From: Mediterranea sp. (in: CFB group bacteria)
GTDB lineage: Bacteria > Bacteroidota > Bacteroidia > Bacteroidales > Bacteroidaceae
Reading direction: 5' to 3'
Length of the DNA: 33,599 nt
Assembly: GCA_031261785.1 (NCBI GenBank)
Contig: JAISIZ010000089.1
Coordinates: 1-33,599 of the forward strand
In this document: positions 21,575 to 30,732 of the stretch, one piece after another
How positions within the stretch are numbered: position 1 is the stretch's first letter
Layout of the letters: every line of letters begins with the position of its first letter
Notes under the pieces: generated by a model
Database searches by the model: none
The model's input: only the letters and a program-made list of their open reading frames with translations
What the model was told of the DNA's origin: nothing
Translations under genes and position numbers: made by a program

Positions 21575-24002
21575 CCTTCTTCTTCTTCTTCTCTTCCTTT
21601 TCCCCGTATCCGTATCCATATCCATACTTACGGCCGGTGGAGTTGTATCGGCCGTATTGTCCGTACTTGCCATAGCCATAGTAGTAGCCGAACTTCTTCT
21701 TTGAGGTATCCAGGCCGTTGAGGATGACGCAGATGTTGGGGAGTTTCTTCTCGCTGTCCAGCTCGTTGATGAGCGTGAATTCGCTTTTGTGCGTGTATTC
21801 GGCGCGGCAGGTGTAGACCGACAGGTCGGCCGTGCGCCCTATCAGGAGCGTGTCGGTGACCATGCCGACGGGGGCGGTGTCGAGAATCACGAAGTCGAAT
21901 TCGTTCTTTAGCTTGTCGATGGCCATGTCGAGGCTATCTCGTGCCAGCAGCTCGGTGGGGTTGGGTGGTACCATACCGCCGGGGAGTACGTATAGGTTCG
22001 GATTCTTTTCTATACGTTGCGCTAAACCGATCAAGTCCACGCTCGGGTCGGAGAGGAATTGGGTGATTCCTTCTTCCTTCCTGGAGATGTTGAACACCTT
22101 GTTCAGGCCGGGCTTGCGAATGTCCAATCCCACGATGACTACCCGCTTGCCCAGCAGTGATAAGCTGATGCCGAGGTTGGCCGAGAAGAACGACTTGCCT
22201 TCGTGGGCGATGGTGGAGGTCACCAGTATGACGTTCTCTTTCGGTTTCAGCATGAATTGCAGGTTGGTCCGGATGGATCGGAACGTCTCGCTCATCATCG
22301 TGTTCTCGTTCTCGAAGACAACTATCGACGAGTGCGTTTCTTTCAGGTTGTCCACCAACGGTATGTCGCCCACTATGGGTAGGTGGGTGATCTTCTCCAC
22401 GTCGGTGCGTGTCTCGATCTTGAAGCGGGTCAGGTCTATGAGGTAAATGATTCCCACGGGGATGGCTATGCCCAGGACGATGGCTACGAGGTAGATCATT
22501 TTCCCTTTTGGCGATACGGGTATCTCGTCGGCCAGCGCGTCGTCGATGATCTTGGCGTTGTTGGCCGTGGCGGCGAGGGTGATGGCGTTCTCCTCGCGTT
22601 TCTGCAAGAGCATGAGGTAGAGGTTGGCTTTTATCTCTTGTTGTCGTTTGATGCCTACCAGTTCCCTCTCTTGCCCGGGCGCGTCGTTGATGCGGCTGGT
22701 GTAGCGGTTCGCCTCGCGGTCGATCTCGGCCTTGGTGATTTGCAGGGTACGCAGCACGCGGTCGAGCGAGACGCGCAGGTTGTCGGCCATGGACTGTATG
22801 CTCACGTCGAGGTTGATGATGGTGGGGTTGTTCTCGGTGGAGGTGCGTAGCAACCGCTTGCGCTCGATGAGCATGCTGTTGTAGTTGTCGATGTTGTCCG
22901 ACAGGATGGCGTTTTGCAGCCCGATGTTGCTGGGCAGCACCTCGTACTGTTTGTCGTGCATATACTTCTGCAGGTCGGTCACGAGGTTGATTTGGGTCTG
23001 GTTGTCGACTTTCTTCTTCTCGTACTCGGCGTTTCCGCTAAGGGCGAGCTGCGCGTCGCTGCTCAGGTCGGTGATGCCTGCCTGCCGCTTGAAGGTCTCG
23101 AGATCTTTCTCCGTGCTGCCCAGCTCCTTGGAGATGATGAGTATGCGCTCGTTGATGAACTCGGCGGTCTTTTGCGCCACCTCGTTCTTGTCGTTGTTGG
23201 TGTTGATGTTGTACACCTCGAGCAGCTTGTTGATGAAATCCTTTCCGCGGGCCGTGGAGGTGGACTTGAGCGACACGGTGGCCACGGAGGTGGTCTTCGA
23301 GGTCGGCTCGATGGAGAGGTTGGCGACGTACGACTTGGTGACGGACATCGGTCGCGAGATGACGGCCTCTATTTCCTGCACGTCGGCGGTGGGTACGCTG
23401 TCGGGGGCGAAGGTGAAGGCCAGCGTGCCTACCTCGGTAGGCAGCACGGCGGGCAGCTTGTCGAAGTGTTTCTCTAATTGTTCGCCATTGTTGTCCACCA
23501 TCACGTCCAGTGCCCCTTTCGGCAGTCGCTTCATGCTCACCTTCAGCGGGGTGTTAAGTTTTTCGGCCTCCTGTGGGGTGAAGCTCACGCGTACGGGTGA
23601 GTTGAGGTACAGCTCCTGAGCGGGTATGTAGTCCTCGTTCTTATAGATAATGTATAGGTTGAGGAGTTCGACCACGTCCTTGACGAGTGTCTTGGACTTC
23701 AGCACCTCTATCTCGTTGTCGATGTTCTGCGAGGAGGAGAGCACGCTGCCAAGGCCAATGTTGTCCAGTTCGTTGGCCATACCCGAGCTGCCCCCTTTCT
23801 TGTCGTCCTTGATGAGGACGGTGGCTGTCACGTTGTATACCGGGGTGGTCATGCGCAGGTAGATCCACGCGGCGATGGCGCACGCCATTATCGCTCCGGC
23901 AAACCAAGGCCAGTACATGAAGTATTTGAAGAACAGTTCGCTGAAGTCCAATTTGTCCTCTTCCTGTTCGCCGGAGTTGCTGTATATATGCTTTTCTTCC
24001 AT
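21561..24002 (-). CDS. Wzc-like polysaccharide co-polymerase / BY-kinase
   Basis: An 813-residue inner-membrane protein. The first helix is near residues 28-50 (MYWPWFAGAIMACAIAAWIY), a long coiled periplasmic Wzz domain follows (~70-500), and the second helix is near 500-525 (IYLVAIVLGIAIPVGIIYLI). The cytoplasmic tyrosine kinase domain has Walker A STIAHEGKSFFSANLG (~595-608), Walker A' IVGLDIRKPG (~623) and Walker B FVILDTAPVGM (~705). The C-terminal tail carries 11 Tyr within ~30 residues (YYYGYGKYGQYGRY ... KYGYGYGYG) and then a Glu/Lys stretch. The Tyr cluster is the autophosphorylation site in this family and controls chain length and export. It is last in the export operon. Confidence 0.93.
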   Translation of the reverse strand: MEEKHIYSNSGEQEEDKLDFSELFFKYFMYWPWFAGAIMACAIAAWIYLRMTTPVYNVTATVLIKDDKKGGSSGMANELDNIGLGSVLSSSQNIDNEIEVLKSKTLVKDVVELLNLYIIYKNEDYIPAQELYLNSPVRVSFTPQEAEKLNTPLKVSMKRLPKGALDVMVDNNGEQLEKHFDKLPAVLPTEVGTLAFTFAPDSVPTADVQEIEAVISRPMSVTKSYVANLSIEPTSKTTSVATVSLKSTSTARGKDFINKLLEVYNINTNNDKNEVAQKTAEFINERILIISKELGSTEKDLETFKRQAGITDLSSDAQLALSGNAEYEKKKVDNQTQINLVTDLQKYMHDKQYEVLPSNIGLQNAILSDNIDNYNSMLIERKRLLRTSTENNPTIINLDVSIQSMADNLRVSLDRVLRTLQITKAEIDREANRYTSRINDAPGQERELVGIKRQQEIKANLYLMLLQKREENAITLAATANNAKIIDDALADEIPVSPKGKMIYLVAIVLGIAIPVGIIYLIDLTRFKIETRTDVEKITHLPIVGDIPLVDNLKETHSSIVVFENENTMMSETFRSIRTNLQFMLKPKENVILVTSTIAHEGKSFFSANLGISLSLLGKRVVIVGLDIRKPGLNKVFNISRKEEGITQFLSDPSVDLIGLAQRIEKNPNLYVLPGGMVPPNPTELLARDSLDMAIDKLKNEFDFVILDTAPVGMVTDTLLIGRTADLSVYTCRAEYTHKSEFTLINELDSEKKLPNICVILNGLDTSKKKFGYYYGYGKYGQYGRYNSTGRKYGYGYGYGEKEEKKKKKEIKN

Positions 24003-24015
24003 CTTGAGTTTGTCG

Positions 24016-24828
24016 TTATTTTAGGATGTTGTATAATAAGCTGGCCACGGAGATGAGGATGGACGTGGCCGAGAACCATAGGCTGGTGCTGGTGCCGACG
24101 TCGGAGTTCTTCGCCTTGGTCTTGTTGGGGGTGACGTATACCACGTCGTTCTGGTGCAGCCAGTAGTAGGGCGAGAGCACCGTCTCGGCCTTGTTGAGGT
24201 TGAGGGTGATGATCTGTTGCCTGCCACTGGCGTCTTCGCGTATCAGTTTTACGTCGTCGCGTCTTCCGTACACGGTCATGTCGCCGGCCATGGCCAATGC
24301 CTCGAGCAGGTTGACCTTTTCGTTGGAGACGACAAAGCTGCCCGGATGGGCCACTTCGCCGATGACCGAGATCTTGTAGTTCACCATGCGCACGGTGACG
24401 ATGGGTGTCTCCTTGAGGTAGGGCTTCAGCTTCCCGATGATGAATTGCTCCGCTTCCCGTTTTGTCAATCCTCCCAGTCGCAGGTCGCCCAACACGGGGA
24501 AGGTCACCTTACCGTCGTTGTCTACCAGATAGGTCTGCAAGGATGGCTGCGAGGTGGTGTTTATCTTGGTGTTGGCCTGGCTGACGGGTGTCGCCACGGT
24601 AAGGTTGAACGGTATGGCCAGCTCGGGATCGGTACACGAAACCACGATGGTGAGCAAATCCTTTGGCATGATCTTGGCGTCGTATAGTTCCTCGGTCTGT
24701 ATGGCTTGGTTTACTTTGTCGACGTCTTGTAGGTAAGGCACGTTCTTGTACGAGGTGCACGAGGCCAGTGCCGCCAGTCCTACCCATAGCAGCGCCAGGC
24801 TGCCTCTTCTCCTTAATGAACTTTTCAT
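24016..24828 (-). CDS. Wza-like polysaccharide export lipoprotein
   Basis: A 270-residue protein with a lipoprotein signal (LLWVGLAALASC, lipobox LASC, Cys24) followed by TSYKNVPYLQD, typical of Bacteroidetes members. Poly_export and SLBB-like segments follow: KIMPKDLLTIVVSCTDPELA, YLVDNDGKVTFPVLGDLRLG and KISVIGEVAHPGSF. A C-terminal hydrophobic helix (SLWFSATSILISVASLLYNI) fits the outer-membrane helix of the Wza barrel. It is expected to form the outer-membrane channel that works with the Wzc-like kinase encoded 13 nt downstream. The ATG at 24828 gives the only signal peptide. Confidence 0.92.
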   Translation of the reverse strand: MKSSLRRRGSLALLWVGLAALASCTSYKNVPYLQDVDKVNQAIQTEELYDAKIMPKDLLTIVVSCTDPELAIPFNLTVATPVSQANTKINTTSQPSLQTYLVDNDGKVTFPVLGDLRLGGLTKREAEQFIIGKLKPYLKETPIVTVRMVNYKISVIGEVAHPGSFVVSNEKVNLLEALAMAGDMTVYGRRDDVKLIREDASGRQQIITLNLNKAETVLSPYYWLHQNDVVYVTPNKTKAKNSDVGTSTSLWFSATSILISVASLLYNILK

Positions 24829-24890
24829 CTTTTATGTTATTGATTGCGTTATGAATATATTGTCATTGGCTTTCCTTTTTTTGATTCGTT

Positions 24891-26300
24891 TCAGTAGGCC
24901 GCTTTGTCGCCCCGTATCATGTTCGCTATGGTGAGGTAGATGATGTAGAGGTCGAGCAGGAACGTCCAGTGCTCGAGGTACCAGATGTCTCGCTCCACGC
25001 GTCCCTCCATTTGCCAGATCTCGTCGGTCTCACCCCTGAACCCGGTCACCTGTGCCCAGCCGGTGATGCCGGGCTTCACTTGGTGGCGCACCATGTACTT
25101 GCTAATAATCTTCCGGTACTCCGCCGTGTGCTTCAGCATGTGCGGGCGCGGTCCCACCAGCGACATGTTGCCTCGCAGTACGTTGATGAGTTGCGGTATT
25201 TCGTCGATGTTCGTGCGTCGTATGAAGTTTCCGATCTTCGTCTTGCGGGGATCGTCCTTCTTGGCTTGCACGCTGTCGCAGTCGACGTTCACCTTCATGG
25301 AGCGGAACTTGTAGCACCAGAACTCCTTTCCGTCCACGCCATTGCGTTTCTGCTTGAAGAATATGGGTCCGGGGGAGCTTATCTTGATGAGCGCCCCTAT
25401 GATGAGGTAGATGAAAGGGAAGGCGGTGCAGAGGAAGAATCCCGATACGCAGATGTCGAACGCCCGCTTCATGAGCCGGTTCTCGGATTTCATGAGCGGT
25501 TCGCGCCGGATGGAGAGTATGGGCACGTTTTCGATGAGTTGGAGGTGCATGCGCCTTTTCAGGTAGTTGCGCAGGTTGGGCACGCTGTAGAAGCGGATGA
25601 TATGGCCCTCGCAGTAGTTGATCACTCGCATGATCTCGGCGCTCCGCACGGATGGCAGGTTGCAATAAAGCTCGTCCACCAGGCCGGTGTGCGCGTCGAG
25701 GTAGGGCAGCACGTCGGCGGGAGTTCCCAGGTAACGCAGTGTCGCGGGATAACCGGCGTATGGCTCATCGTCGAAATAGCCGATCACCTGGAAGCCCATC
25801 ATCGGGTTCCGTGTCACTGCCTCGTACAGCTCGAGGATGTTCTGGTTGCCTCCCAGCAGGAGGATTCTCCGGAGGTTGTTCTGGCGCTTGCGGTAGCGCG
25901 TGATGGCGTAGCGCACCGTGATCCTGAACAGGACGACCGATACGATGAAGCTGATGTAGAACGTTCCGAAAAGGCGTGCCTGGCTGAAGTGGAAATTGAA
26001 CAGGGAGAGCATGCATAGTGAAAGGAAAATGAAGAAGATCATCCGATACATCACGTGCAGCACGATTTCCGACTTGCTGACCAGCAGGCGGTAGAGGATA
26101 ACACCCGATTGGGCGGAGCACAGCATATAACATAGGGACATCAGTCCCATGCCTTGCTGGACGGTACAGTTGGTGCCGAGGCACCAAAACATTTTACCGC
26201 CCCAAACCGTAAAAAGCCACATGAGTAGATTCAAAATGGCAAGATCGCCCAGAATCAGGGCAAGGTGAAGCACTTTGTTGTAACGTCGATGTTCTTGCAT
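24891..26300 (-). CDS. Undecaprenyl-phosphate sugar phosphotransferase (WcaJ/WbaP type)
   Basis: A 469-residue polyprenyl-phosphate hexose-1-phosphate transferase. It has four or five N-terminal helices (~10-135) and a Rossmann-like CoA-binding central region (RILLLGGNQNILELYEAV, ~150-230). The catalytic bacterial-sugar-transferase domain is SENRLMKRAFDICVSGFFL ... GPIFFKQKRNGVDGKEFWCYKFRSM ... NIDEIPQLINVLRGNMSLVGPRPHM (~275-469). It starts repeat-unit synthesis by moving hexose-1-phosphate to the lipid carrier. An in-frame upstream start at 26342 is possible, but the ATG at 26300 is favoured. It is first in the operon, 62 nt before the export lipoprotein gene. No glycosyltransferases are present, so the sugar chain must be made elsewhere. 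Confidence 0.93.
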   Translation of the reverse strand: MQEHRRYNKVLHLALILGDLAILNLLMWLFTVWGGKMFWCLGTNCTVQQGMGLMSLCYMLCSAQSGVILYRLLVSKSEIVLHVMYRMIFFIFLSLCMLSLFNFHFSQARLFGTFYISFIVSVVLFRITVRYAITRYRKRQNNLRRILLLGGNQNILELYEAVTRNPMMGFQVIGYFDDEPYAGYPATLRYLGTPADVLPYLDAHTGLVDELYCNLPSVRSAEIMRVINYCEGHIIRFYSVPNLRNYLKRRMHLQLIENVPILSIRREPLMKSENRLMKRAFDICVSGFFLCTAFPFIYLIIGALIKISSPGPIFFKQKRNGVDGKEFWCYKFRSMKVNVDCDSVQAKKDDPRKTKIGNFIRRTNIDEIPQLINVLRGNMSLVGPRPHMLKHTAEYRKIISKYMVRHQVKPGITGWAQVTGFRGETDEIWQMEGRVERDIWYLEHWTFLLDLYIIYLTIANMIRGDKAAY

Positions 26301-26448
26301 AATAGAATCATTTAAAACTCCTGTCGCTCTTAATCGTACCACTGTACGAGGCTGTCATGGAAGAATAATCACTCTCGCTCATTGTTTTACTTTCTTTCTT
26401 AATCAAGGATAGTAGACGAAACGTCTAAAAGAACTCCCGTTTAGTCCG

Positions 26449-26480
26449 CAAAGATAGGAAAACATTCCTAAGTGTTCCAA
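26449..26480 (-). promoter_or_regulatory. Promoter of the polysaccharide export operon
   Basis: On the minus strand, TTG (26480-26478), a 21-nt spacer and TATCTTTG (26456-26449) make a strong Bacteroidetes promoter. A ~145-nt leader follows before the ATG at 26300. It contains a small hairpin TAGACG-AAA-CGTCTA (26413-26427). No invertible-promoter repeats are visible. Confidence 0.72.
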
Positions 26481-26542
26481 AGAAAAACGAAAAGAAATGA
26501 ACGCAGGAGGACATATTTGTGAAAAAAGTGCGGTCGTGTTAC

Positions 26543-26585
26543 AAAAAAGAAGGAGCGAGCCGCCTGTGCGCGACCCGCTCCCTTC
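26543..26585 (-). terminator. Rho-independent terminator of dnaK
   Basis: On the minus strand, GAAGGGAGCG (26585-26576) pairs with CGCTCCTTC (26557-26549), with one bulged base, and is followed directly by six T's (26548-26543). It lies 35 nt past the dnaK stop. Confidence 0.82.
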
Positions 26586-26619
26586 TCGATTGTTTATGGG
26601 ATGATATGGGCGTTTCCCT

Positions 26620-28542
26620 TTATTTCACTTCCTCGAAATCAGCATCCTGCACGTTGTCGCCGTGCTTCTCGCCTTCTTGGTGCTGCCCGGCGCCGCCGCC
26701 GGCGTTCATGTCGGGTCCGGCCTGTGCCCCGCCTTGCGCTCCGCTCTGCGCGTACATCTCGGCGCTGGCGGCCTGAAAGGCGGTGTTCACCTCGGCCATG
26801 GCGGCGTCGATGCCGGCCAGGTCTTGTGCCTTGTGCGCGTCTTTCAGCTTCTGCAGGGCAGCCTCGATGGGAGCCTTCTTCTCCGCGGAGAGCTTGTCGC
26901 CCAAGTCCTTCAGTTGGTTTTCGGTGGTGAATATCACGCTGTCGGCTTGGTTCAGCTTGTCCACCCTCTCGCGTTCCTTCCTGTCTGCCTCGGCGTTGGC
27001 GTCGGCCTCGGCCTTCATCCGTTCGATCTCCTCCTTGCTTAGGCCGCTGGATGCCTCGATGCGGATGGCTTGCTCCTTGCCGGTGGCCTTGTCCTTGGCC
27101 GATACCTTCAGGATGCCGTTGGCGTCGATGTCGAATGTCACCTCGATCTGCGGGATGCCGCGTCGTGCCGGCGCGATGCCGGTGAGGTTGAACTGTCCGA
27201 TGGACTTGTTTTGTGCCGCCATGGGGCGTTCGCCTTGCAGCACGTGTATGGTGACTTCCGTCTGGTTGTCGGCGGCGGTGGAGAAGGTCTCGCTCTTGCG
27301 GGCGGGGATGGTGGTGTTGGCGTCGATCAGCTTCGTCATCACGCCTCCCATGGTCTCGATGCCCATCGACAGCGGGGTGACATCCAGCAGGACTACGCCC
27401 TTGATCTCGTCGGTCAGCACGGCACCTTGCACGGCGGCGCCCACGGCAACCACCTCGTCGGGGTTCACGCCCTTCGAGGGCACCTTGCCGAAGAAGTCTT
27501 CAACAAGTTTCTGTACGGCGGGGATACGCGACGAGCCACCTACGAGGATGACCTCGTCAATGTCGGCGTTCGACAGTCCGGCGTCGCCCATCGCTTTCTT
27601 GCAAGGCTCGAGGCAGGCTTGTATGAGGTCGTGTGCCAGCGATTCGAACTTGGCGCGTGTCAGCGTCTTCACCAAATGCTTGGGCACGCCGCCTACCGGC
27701 ATGATATATGGCAGGTTGATCTCGGTGCTGGTGGACGACGAGAGTTCTATCTTCGCCTTCTCGGCAGCCTCCTTCAGGCGTTGCAGCGCCATGGGGTCTT
27801 GCGTGAGGTCGCCTCCCTCATCGTTCTTGAACTCCTGTACCAGCCAGTTGATAACGACTTGGTCGAAGTCGTCGCCTCCCAGGTGGGTGTCGCCGTTGGT
27901 CGAGAGCACCTCGAACACGCCGCCACCAAACTCGAGGATGGAGATATCGAATGTACCGCCACCCAAGTCGAACACGGCGATCTTCATGTCCTTGTGCGCC
28001 TTGTCTAATCCGTAGGCCAGCGCGGCGGCCGTCGGCTCGTTCACGATACGCTTCACGTCCAGTCCGGCTATCTGTCCGGCCTCTTTCGTGGCTTGGCGTT
28101 GCGAGTCCGAGAAGTAAGCCGGCACGGTGATCACCGCTTCCGTCACCTCTTGTCCCAGGTAATCCTCGGCCGTCTTCTTCATTTTCTGGAGAATCATGGC
28201 GGAGATTTCCTGCGGCGTGTACAGCCGTCCGTCGATGTCCACTCGCGGCATATTGTTGTCGCCCTTCACTACTTTATAAGGTACGCGCGCCACTTCTTTC
28301 TGTACCTGGTCCCACGTCTCGCCCATGAACCGCTTGATGGAGAATACCGTGCGTTTGGGGTTGGTGATAGCCTGTCGCTTGGCGGGGTCGCCTACCTTGC
28401 GTTCGCCACCATCCACGAAAGCCACTACCGAAGGCGTGGTCCGCTTGCCTTCGCTGTTCGCGATAACCACCGGCTCGTTGCCCTCAAATACGGCTACGCA
28501 CGAGTTCGTGGTTCCTAAATCAATACCAATAATCTTTCCCAT
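26620..28542 (-). CDS. dnaK: Chaperone protein DnaK (Hsp70)
   Basis: A 640-residue Hsp70. The nucleotide-binding domain begins [20 protein letters not shown] and contains [16 protein letters not shown] and [16 protein letters not shown]. The substrate-binding domain begins after [19 protein letters not shown], and the Gly/Gln-rich tail ends [12 protein letters not shown], resembling the usual EEVK terminus. It folds and refolds proteins in the cytoplasm with DnaJ and GrpE, which are not encoded here. No CIRCE element is visible upstream. The interval 28543-28944 between it and argH carries the MITE-like element. Confidence 0.98.
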   Translation of the reverse strand: MGKIIGIDLGTTNSCVAVFEGNEPVVIANSEGKRTTPSVVAFVDGGERKVGDPAKRQAITNPKRTVFSIKRFMGETWDQVQKEVARVPYKVVKGDNNMPRVDIDGRLYTPQEISAMILQKMKKTAEDYLGQEVTEAVITVPAYFSDSQRQATKEAGQIAGLDVKRIVNEPTAAALAYGLDKAHKDMKIAVFDLGGGTFDISILEFGGGVFEVLSTNGDTHLGGDDFDQVVINWLVQEFKNDEGGDLTQDPMALQRLKEAAEKAKIELSSSTSTEINLPYIMPVGGVPKHLVKTLTRAKFESLAHDLIQACLEPCKKAMGDAGLSNADIDEVILVGGSSRIPAVQKLVEDFFGKVPSKGVNPDEVVAVGAAVQGAVLTDEIKGVVLLDVTPLSMGIETMGGVMTKLIDANTTIPARKSETFSTAADNQTEVTIHVLQGERPMAAQNKSIGQFNLTGIAPARRGIPQIEVTFDIDANGILKVSAKDKATGKEQAIRIEASSGLSKEEIERMKAEADANAEADRKERERVDKLNQADSVIFTTENQLKDLGDKLSAEKKAPIEAALQKLKDAHKAQDLAGIDAAMAEVNTAFQAASAEMYAQSGAQGGAQAGPDMNAGGGAGQHQEGEKHGDNVQDADFEEVK

Positions 28543-28712
28543 GATCGTTATACTTTTTATATGTTATTATTCAGTTAGTGTCTTCGCTTCCTTTCGTTTC
28601 CCGCGGGGGAAGCCGTCCGCACGAAGACGTCTACTGCGAAACAAACTGCGTGCCACAATAGAAATGGGGCTTTGGCTGACACATCTCCTGCCAAAAAGTC
28701 AGCGAAGGCGAA

Positions 28713-28738
28713 AACGTTTCGGTCAAGTGGGACGTCTA
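28713..28738 (+). promoter_or_regulatory. AAC-N17-CGTCTA bipartite motif in the dnaK-argH gap
   Basis: AAC (28713-28715), exactly 17 nt and CGTCTA (28733-28738) repeat the spacing and sequence of the candidate ECF promoter at 32273-32298. It points to the plus strand, where no gene follows. It may be a relic or a chance match. Confidence 0.25.
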
Positions 28739-28741
28739 AAA

Positions 28742-28910
28742 AACTCACGGGAGGCTGTATCATAAGTGAAAGGCGCTATCAGAAAGAGAATATTTAGGCA
28801 CGGATTACACGGATTTCGCGGCATTGTGTTCTGGAAAAGACTGCGTAATCCGTGTAATCCGTGCCTAAAATAAAGCCGCTCCGATTTATGATATAGCCTC
28901 CCGTGAATTT
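28742..28910. mobile_element. MITE-like nested palindrome between dnaK and argH
   Basis: The outer arms near 28742-28767 and 28885-28910 match as reverse complements over about 25 bp with two or three mismatches (core TCACGGGAGGCTGTATCATA, one arm with A for G). The GAGGCTGTATCA core resembles terminal repeats of several Bacteroidetes insertion sequences. Inside, arms 28793-28815 and 28847-28869 are perfect over 23 bp and contain the 9-nt-period unit GGATTACAC. There is no transposase frame inside the ~165 bp. Target-site duplication cannot be resolved because the flanks are themselves symmetric. Confidence 0.55.
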
Positions 28911-28944
28911 TCGGACAACACGATCCGGAGCAGCGGTCCGGCTT

Positions 28945-30303
28945 TTATACCAAGCTTTCGGCCGTTCCGTCGAGGAGTTCCCGCTCCGCCCGTCGCATGG
29001 TGTCGAAGTCGAAGCCGCCGACGACGCGTCGCATCAGCTCCTCGATCTTGTCGTCGCATAGGTTGCCGATGCTGCCTTCGTGGGTGTGGCTCACCTCTTT
29101 CCGGGGCGTGAAGCAGCCGGCCTCGATGTCGAGTCCCACCTTTTTGTAGGCGTCGCGGAAAGGCATGCCTTCGAGGGTGAGGCGATTCACTTCTTCTACG
29201 CTGAAGATGAGGTCGTACTTCGTGTCGTCGAGGATGTGACGGTTCACCCGGATGGCGTCCATGATGTAGCTGGTCATCCGCAGGCAGTCCTCCAGCTCCT
29301 GGAAGGCGGGGAGGAATAGCTCCTTGATGATCTGTAGGTCGCGGAAGTATCCCGAGGGGAGGTTGTTGGCTATCATCATGATTTGTTGGGGCAGCGCTTG
29401 CAGTTTGTTGCACTTGGCCCGCGTCAGCTCGAACACGTCGGGATTCTTCTTGTGAGGCATGATGCTGGAGCCGGTGACACAGTCGTCGGGCAGCTTCACG
29501 AAGCCGAAGTTCTGGCTGCTGAAGAGGCAGGCGTCGTAGGCCAGCTTGGCGAGGGTACCGGCTATGGAGGCCAGGGCGAAGGCGACGTTGCGCTCCATCT
29601 TGCCGCGTCCCATCTGGGCGTATACCACGTTGTAATTGAGCGACGAGAATCCCAGCAGGCGGGTGGTGAGCGTGCGGTTGAGCGGGAACGAGGAACCGTA
29701 ACCGGCGGCGGAGCCGAGGGGGTTGCGGTTGCACATCTTGAAGGCGGCCTGCAGGAAGAGCATGTCGTCCACCAGGCTCTCGGCGTAGGCGCCAAACCAG
29801 AGTCCGAAGGAGGAGGGCATGGCTATTTGCAGGTGTGTGTAGCCGGGCATGAGCACGTCCTTGTAGCGCTCGCTTTGCCGGATGAGTACGTGGAAGAGTT
29901 CCTCCACTTCCTCGGCAATTTCCTTGATGCAGGTACGGGTGAAGAGCTTGAGGTCGAGCAGTACCTGGTCGTTGCGCGAGCGTCCGCTGTGTATCTTCTT
30001 CCCCACGTCGCCCAGGGTGCGGGTGAGCATCAGCTCCACTTGCGAATGGACGTCTTCCACGCCCTCTTCGATGACGAACTCGCCCCGTTCGGACAGGGCG
30101 TATATCTTTCGTAGTTCGGCCAGCAGGGCGGTGAGTTCCTCCTTGGTGAGCAGGCCGACGCTTTGTAGCATGATGATGTGGGCCATCGACCCCAGCACGT
30201 CGTACGGAGCCAGGTAGAGGTCCATCTCACGGTCGTGTCCCACGGTGAAGCGGTCGATCTCCCGGTTTACCTCCACGGATTTCTCCCAAAGTTTCTTTGC
30301 CAT
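28945..30303 (-). CDS. argH: Argininosuccinate lyase
   Basis: A 452-residue fumarase/aspartase-superfamily enzyme. Conserved parts are KIHSGRSRNDQVLLDLKLF (~residues 105-123), MPGYTHLQIAMPSSFGLW with the catalytic His, and the signature GSSIMPHKKNPDVFEL with its mobile catalytic Ser loop. It splits argininosuccinate to arginine and fumarate, the last step of arginine synthesis. The ATG at 30303 gives the standard MAKKLWEKS-like opening; the frame open to 30465 overlaps the SRPBCC gene and is not coding. It is last of a pyrE-SRPBCC-argH unit with gaps of 8-10 nt. Confidence 0.95.
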   Translation of the reverse strand: MAKKLWEKSVEVNREIDRFTVGHDREMDLYLAPYDVLGSMAHIIMLQSVGLLTKEELTALLAELRKIYALSERGEFVIEEGVEDVHSQVELMLTRTLGDVGKKIHSGRSRNDQVLLDLKLFTRTCIKEIAEEVEELFHVLIRQSERYKDVLMPGYTHLQIAMPSSFGLWFGAYAESLVDDMLFLQAAFKMCNRNPLGSAAGYGSSFPLNRTLTTRLLGFSSLNYNVVYAQMGRGKMERNVAFALASIAGTLAKLAYDACLFSSQNFGFVKLPDDCVTGSSIMPHKKNPDVFELTRAKCNKLQALPQQIMMIANNLPSGYFRDLQIIKELFLPAFQELEDCLRMTSYIMDAIRVNRHILDDTKYDLIFSVEEVNRLTLEGMPFRDAYKKVGLDIEAGCFTPRKEVSHTHEGSIGNLCDDKIEELMRRVVGGFDFDTMRRAERELLDGTAESLV

Positions 30304-30311
30304 TTTCTCTT

Positions 30312-30722
30312 TTAATAATGTATCGCCGCCAGCGTGTCGGCCATCTTGTCCAGTCCCTCTTGCAGTGGCTTCTGTATCATGGCTTTCATGAGTGGGTTGA
30401 CTTCCATGCCGATGGTGATCCGCATCTTGCACTCCTCGGGTGCCGTCTCTACCAATTGTATCCACAGATTGAAGGGTAGGGGAGATTGCGTGGTGGCGAA
30501 TTTGACGCAGTCGTAGGGTGTGCGCTCCACGATTTGCAGGGTGATCTTTCCGGCCGGGGGGACGGAGAAGCTCATTGTGTCGGCGTCAAATTCCAGTTCT
30601 CCCACCTTGTCCTGGGGCAGGCGCTCCTTGATGGCCTCGAGATTGTTGAGGTCGGACAGCTTGGTATAGACGCGTTCGCGACTATACGGAATGACCTTGA
30701 TGGGACTTTCGAATTTTGTCAT
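30312..30722 (-). CDS. SRPBCC (START-like) domain protein
   Basis: A 136-residue single-domain protein. TKFESPIKVIPYSRERVYTK and LSDLNNLEAIKERLP begin a helix-grip fold, and the C-terminal long helix is PLMKAMIQKPLQEGLDKMAD. This is the polyketide-cyclase/START-like fold with a hydrophobic cavity. The ligand is unknown. It lies between pyrE (10 nt) and argH (8 nt) and is clearly co-transcribed. The pairing with pyrE is typical of Bacteroidales, but no link to pyrimidine synthesis is shown. Confidence 0.87.
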   Translation of the reverse strand: MTKFESPIKVIPYSRERVYTKLSDLNNLEAIKERLPQDKVGELEFDADTMSFSVPPAGKITLQIVERTPYDCVKFATTQSPLPFNLWIQLVETAPEECKMRITIGMEVNPLMKAMIQKPLQEGLDKMADTLAAIHY

Positions 30723-30732
30723 ATCGGGTCTG

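Noticed and set aside
27070-28008. Long plus-strand frame opposite dnaK
   Set aside because: Antisense shadow caused by high GC and codon bias of dnaK; no domain features.
28543-28620. CIRCE or heat-shock promoter upstream of dnaK
   Set aside because: No CIRCE inverted repeat and no convincing TAnnTTTG box found; the dnaK promoter is unresolved.
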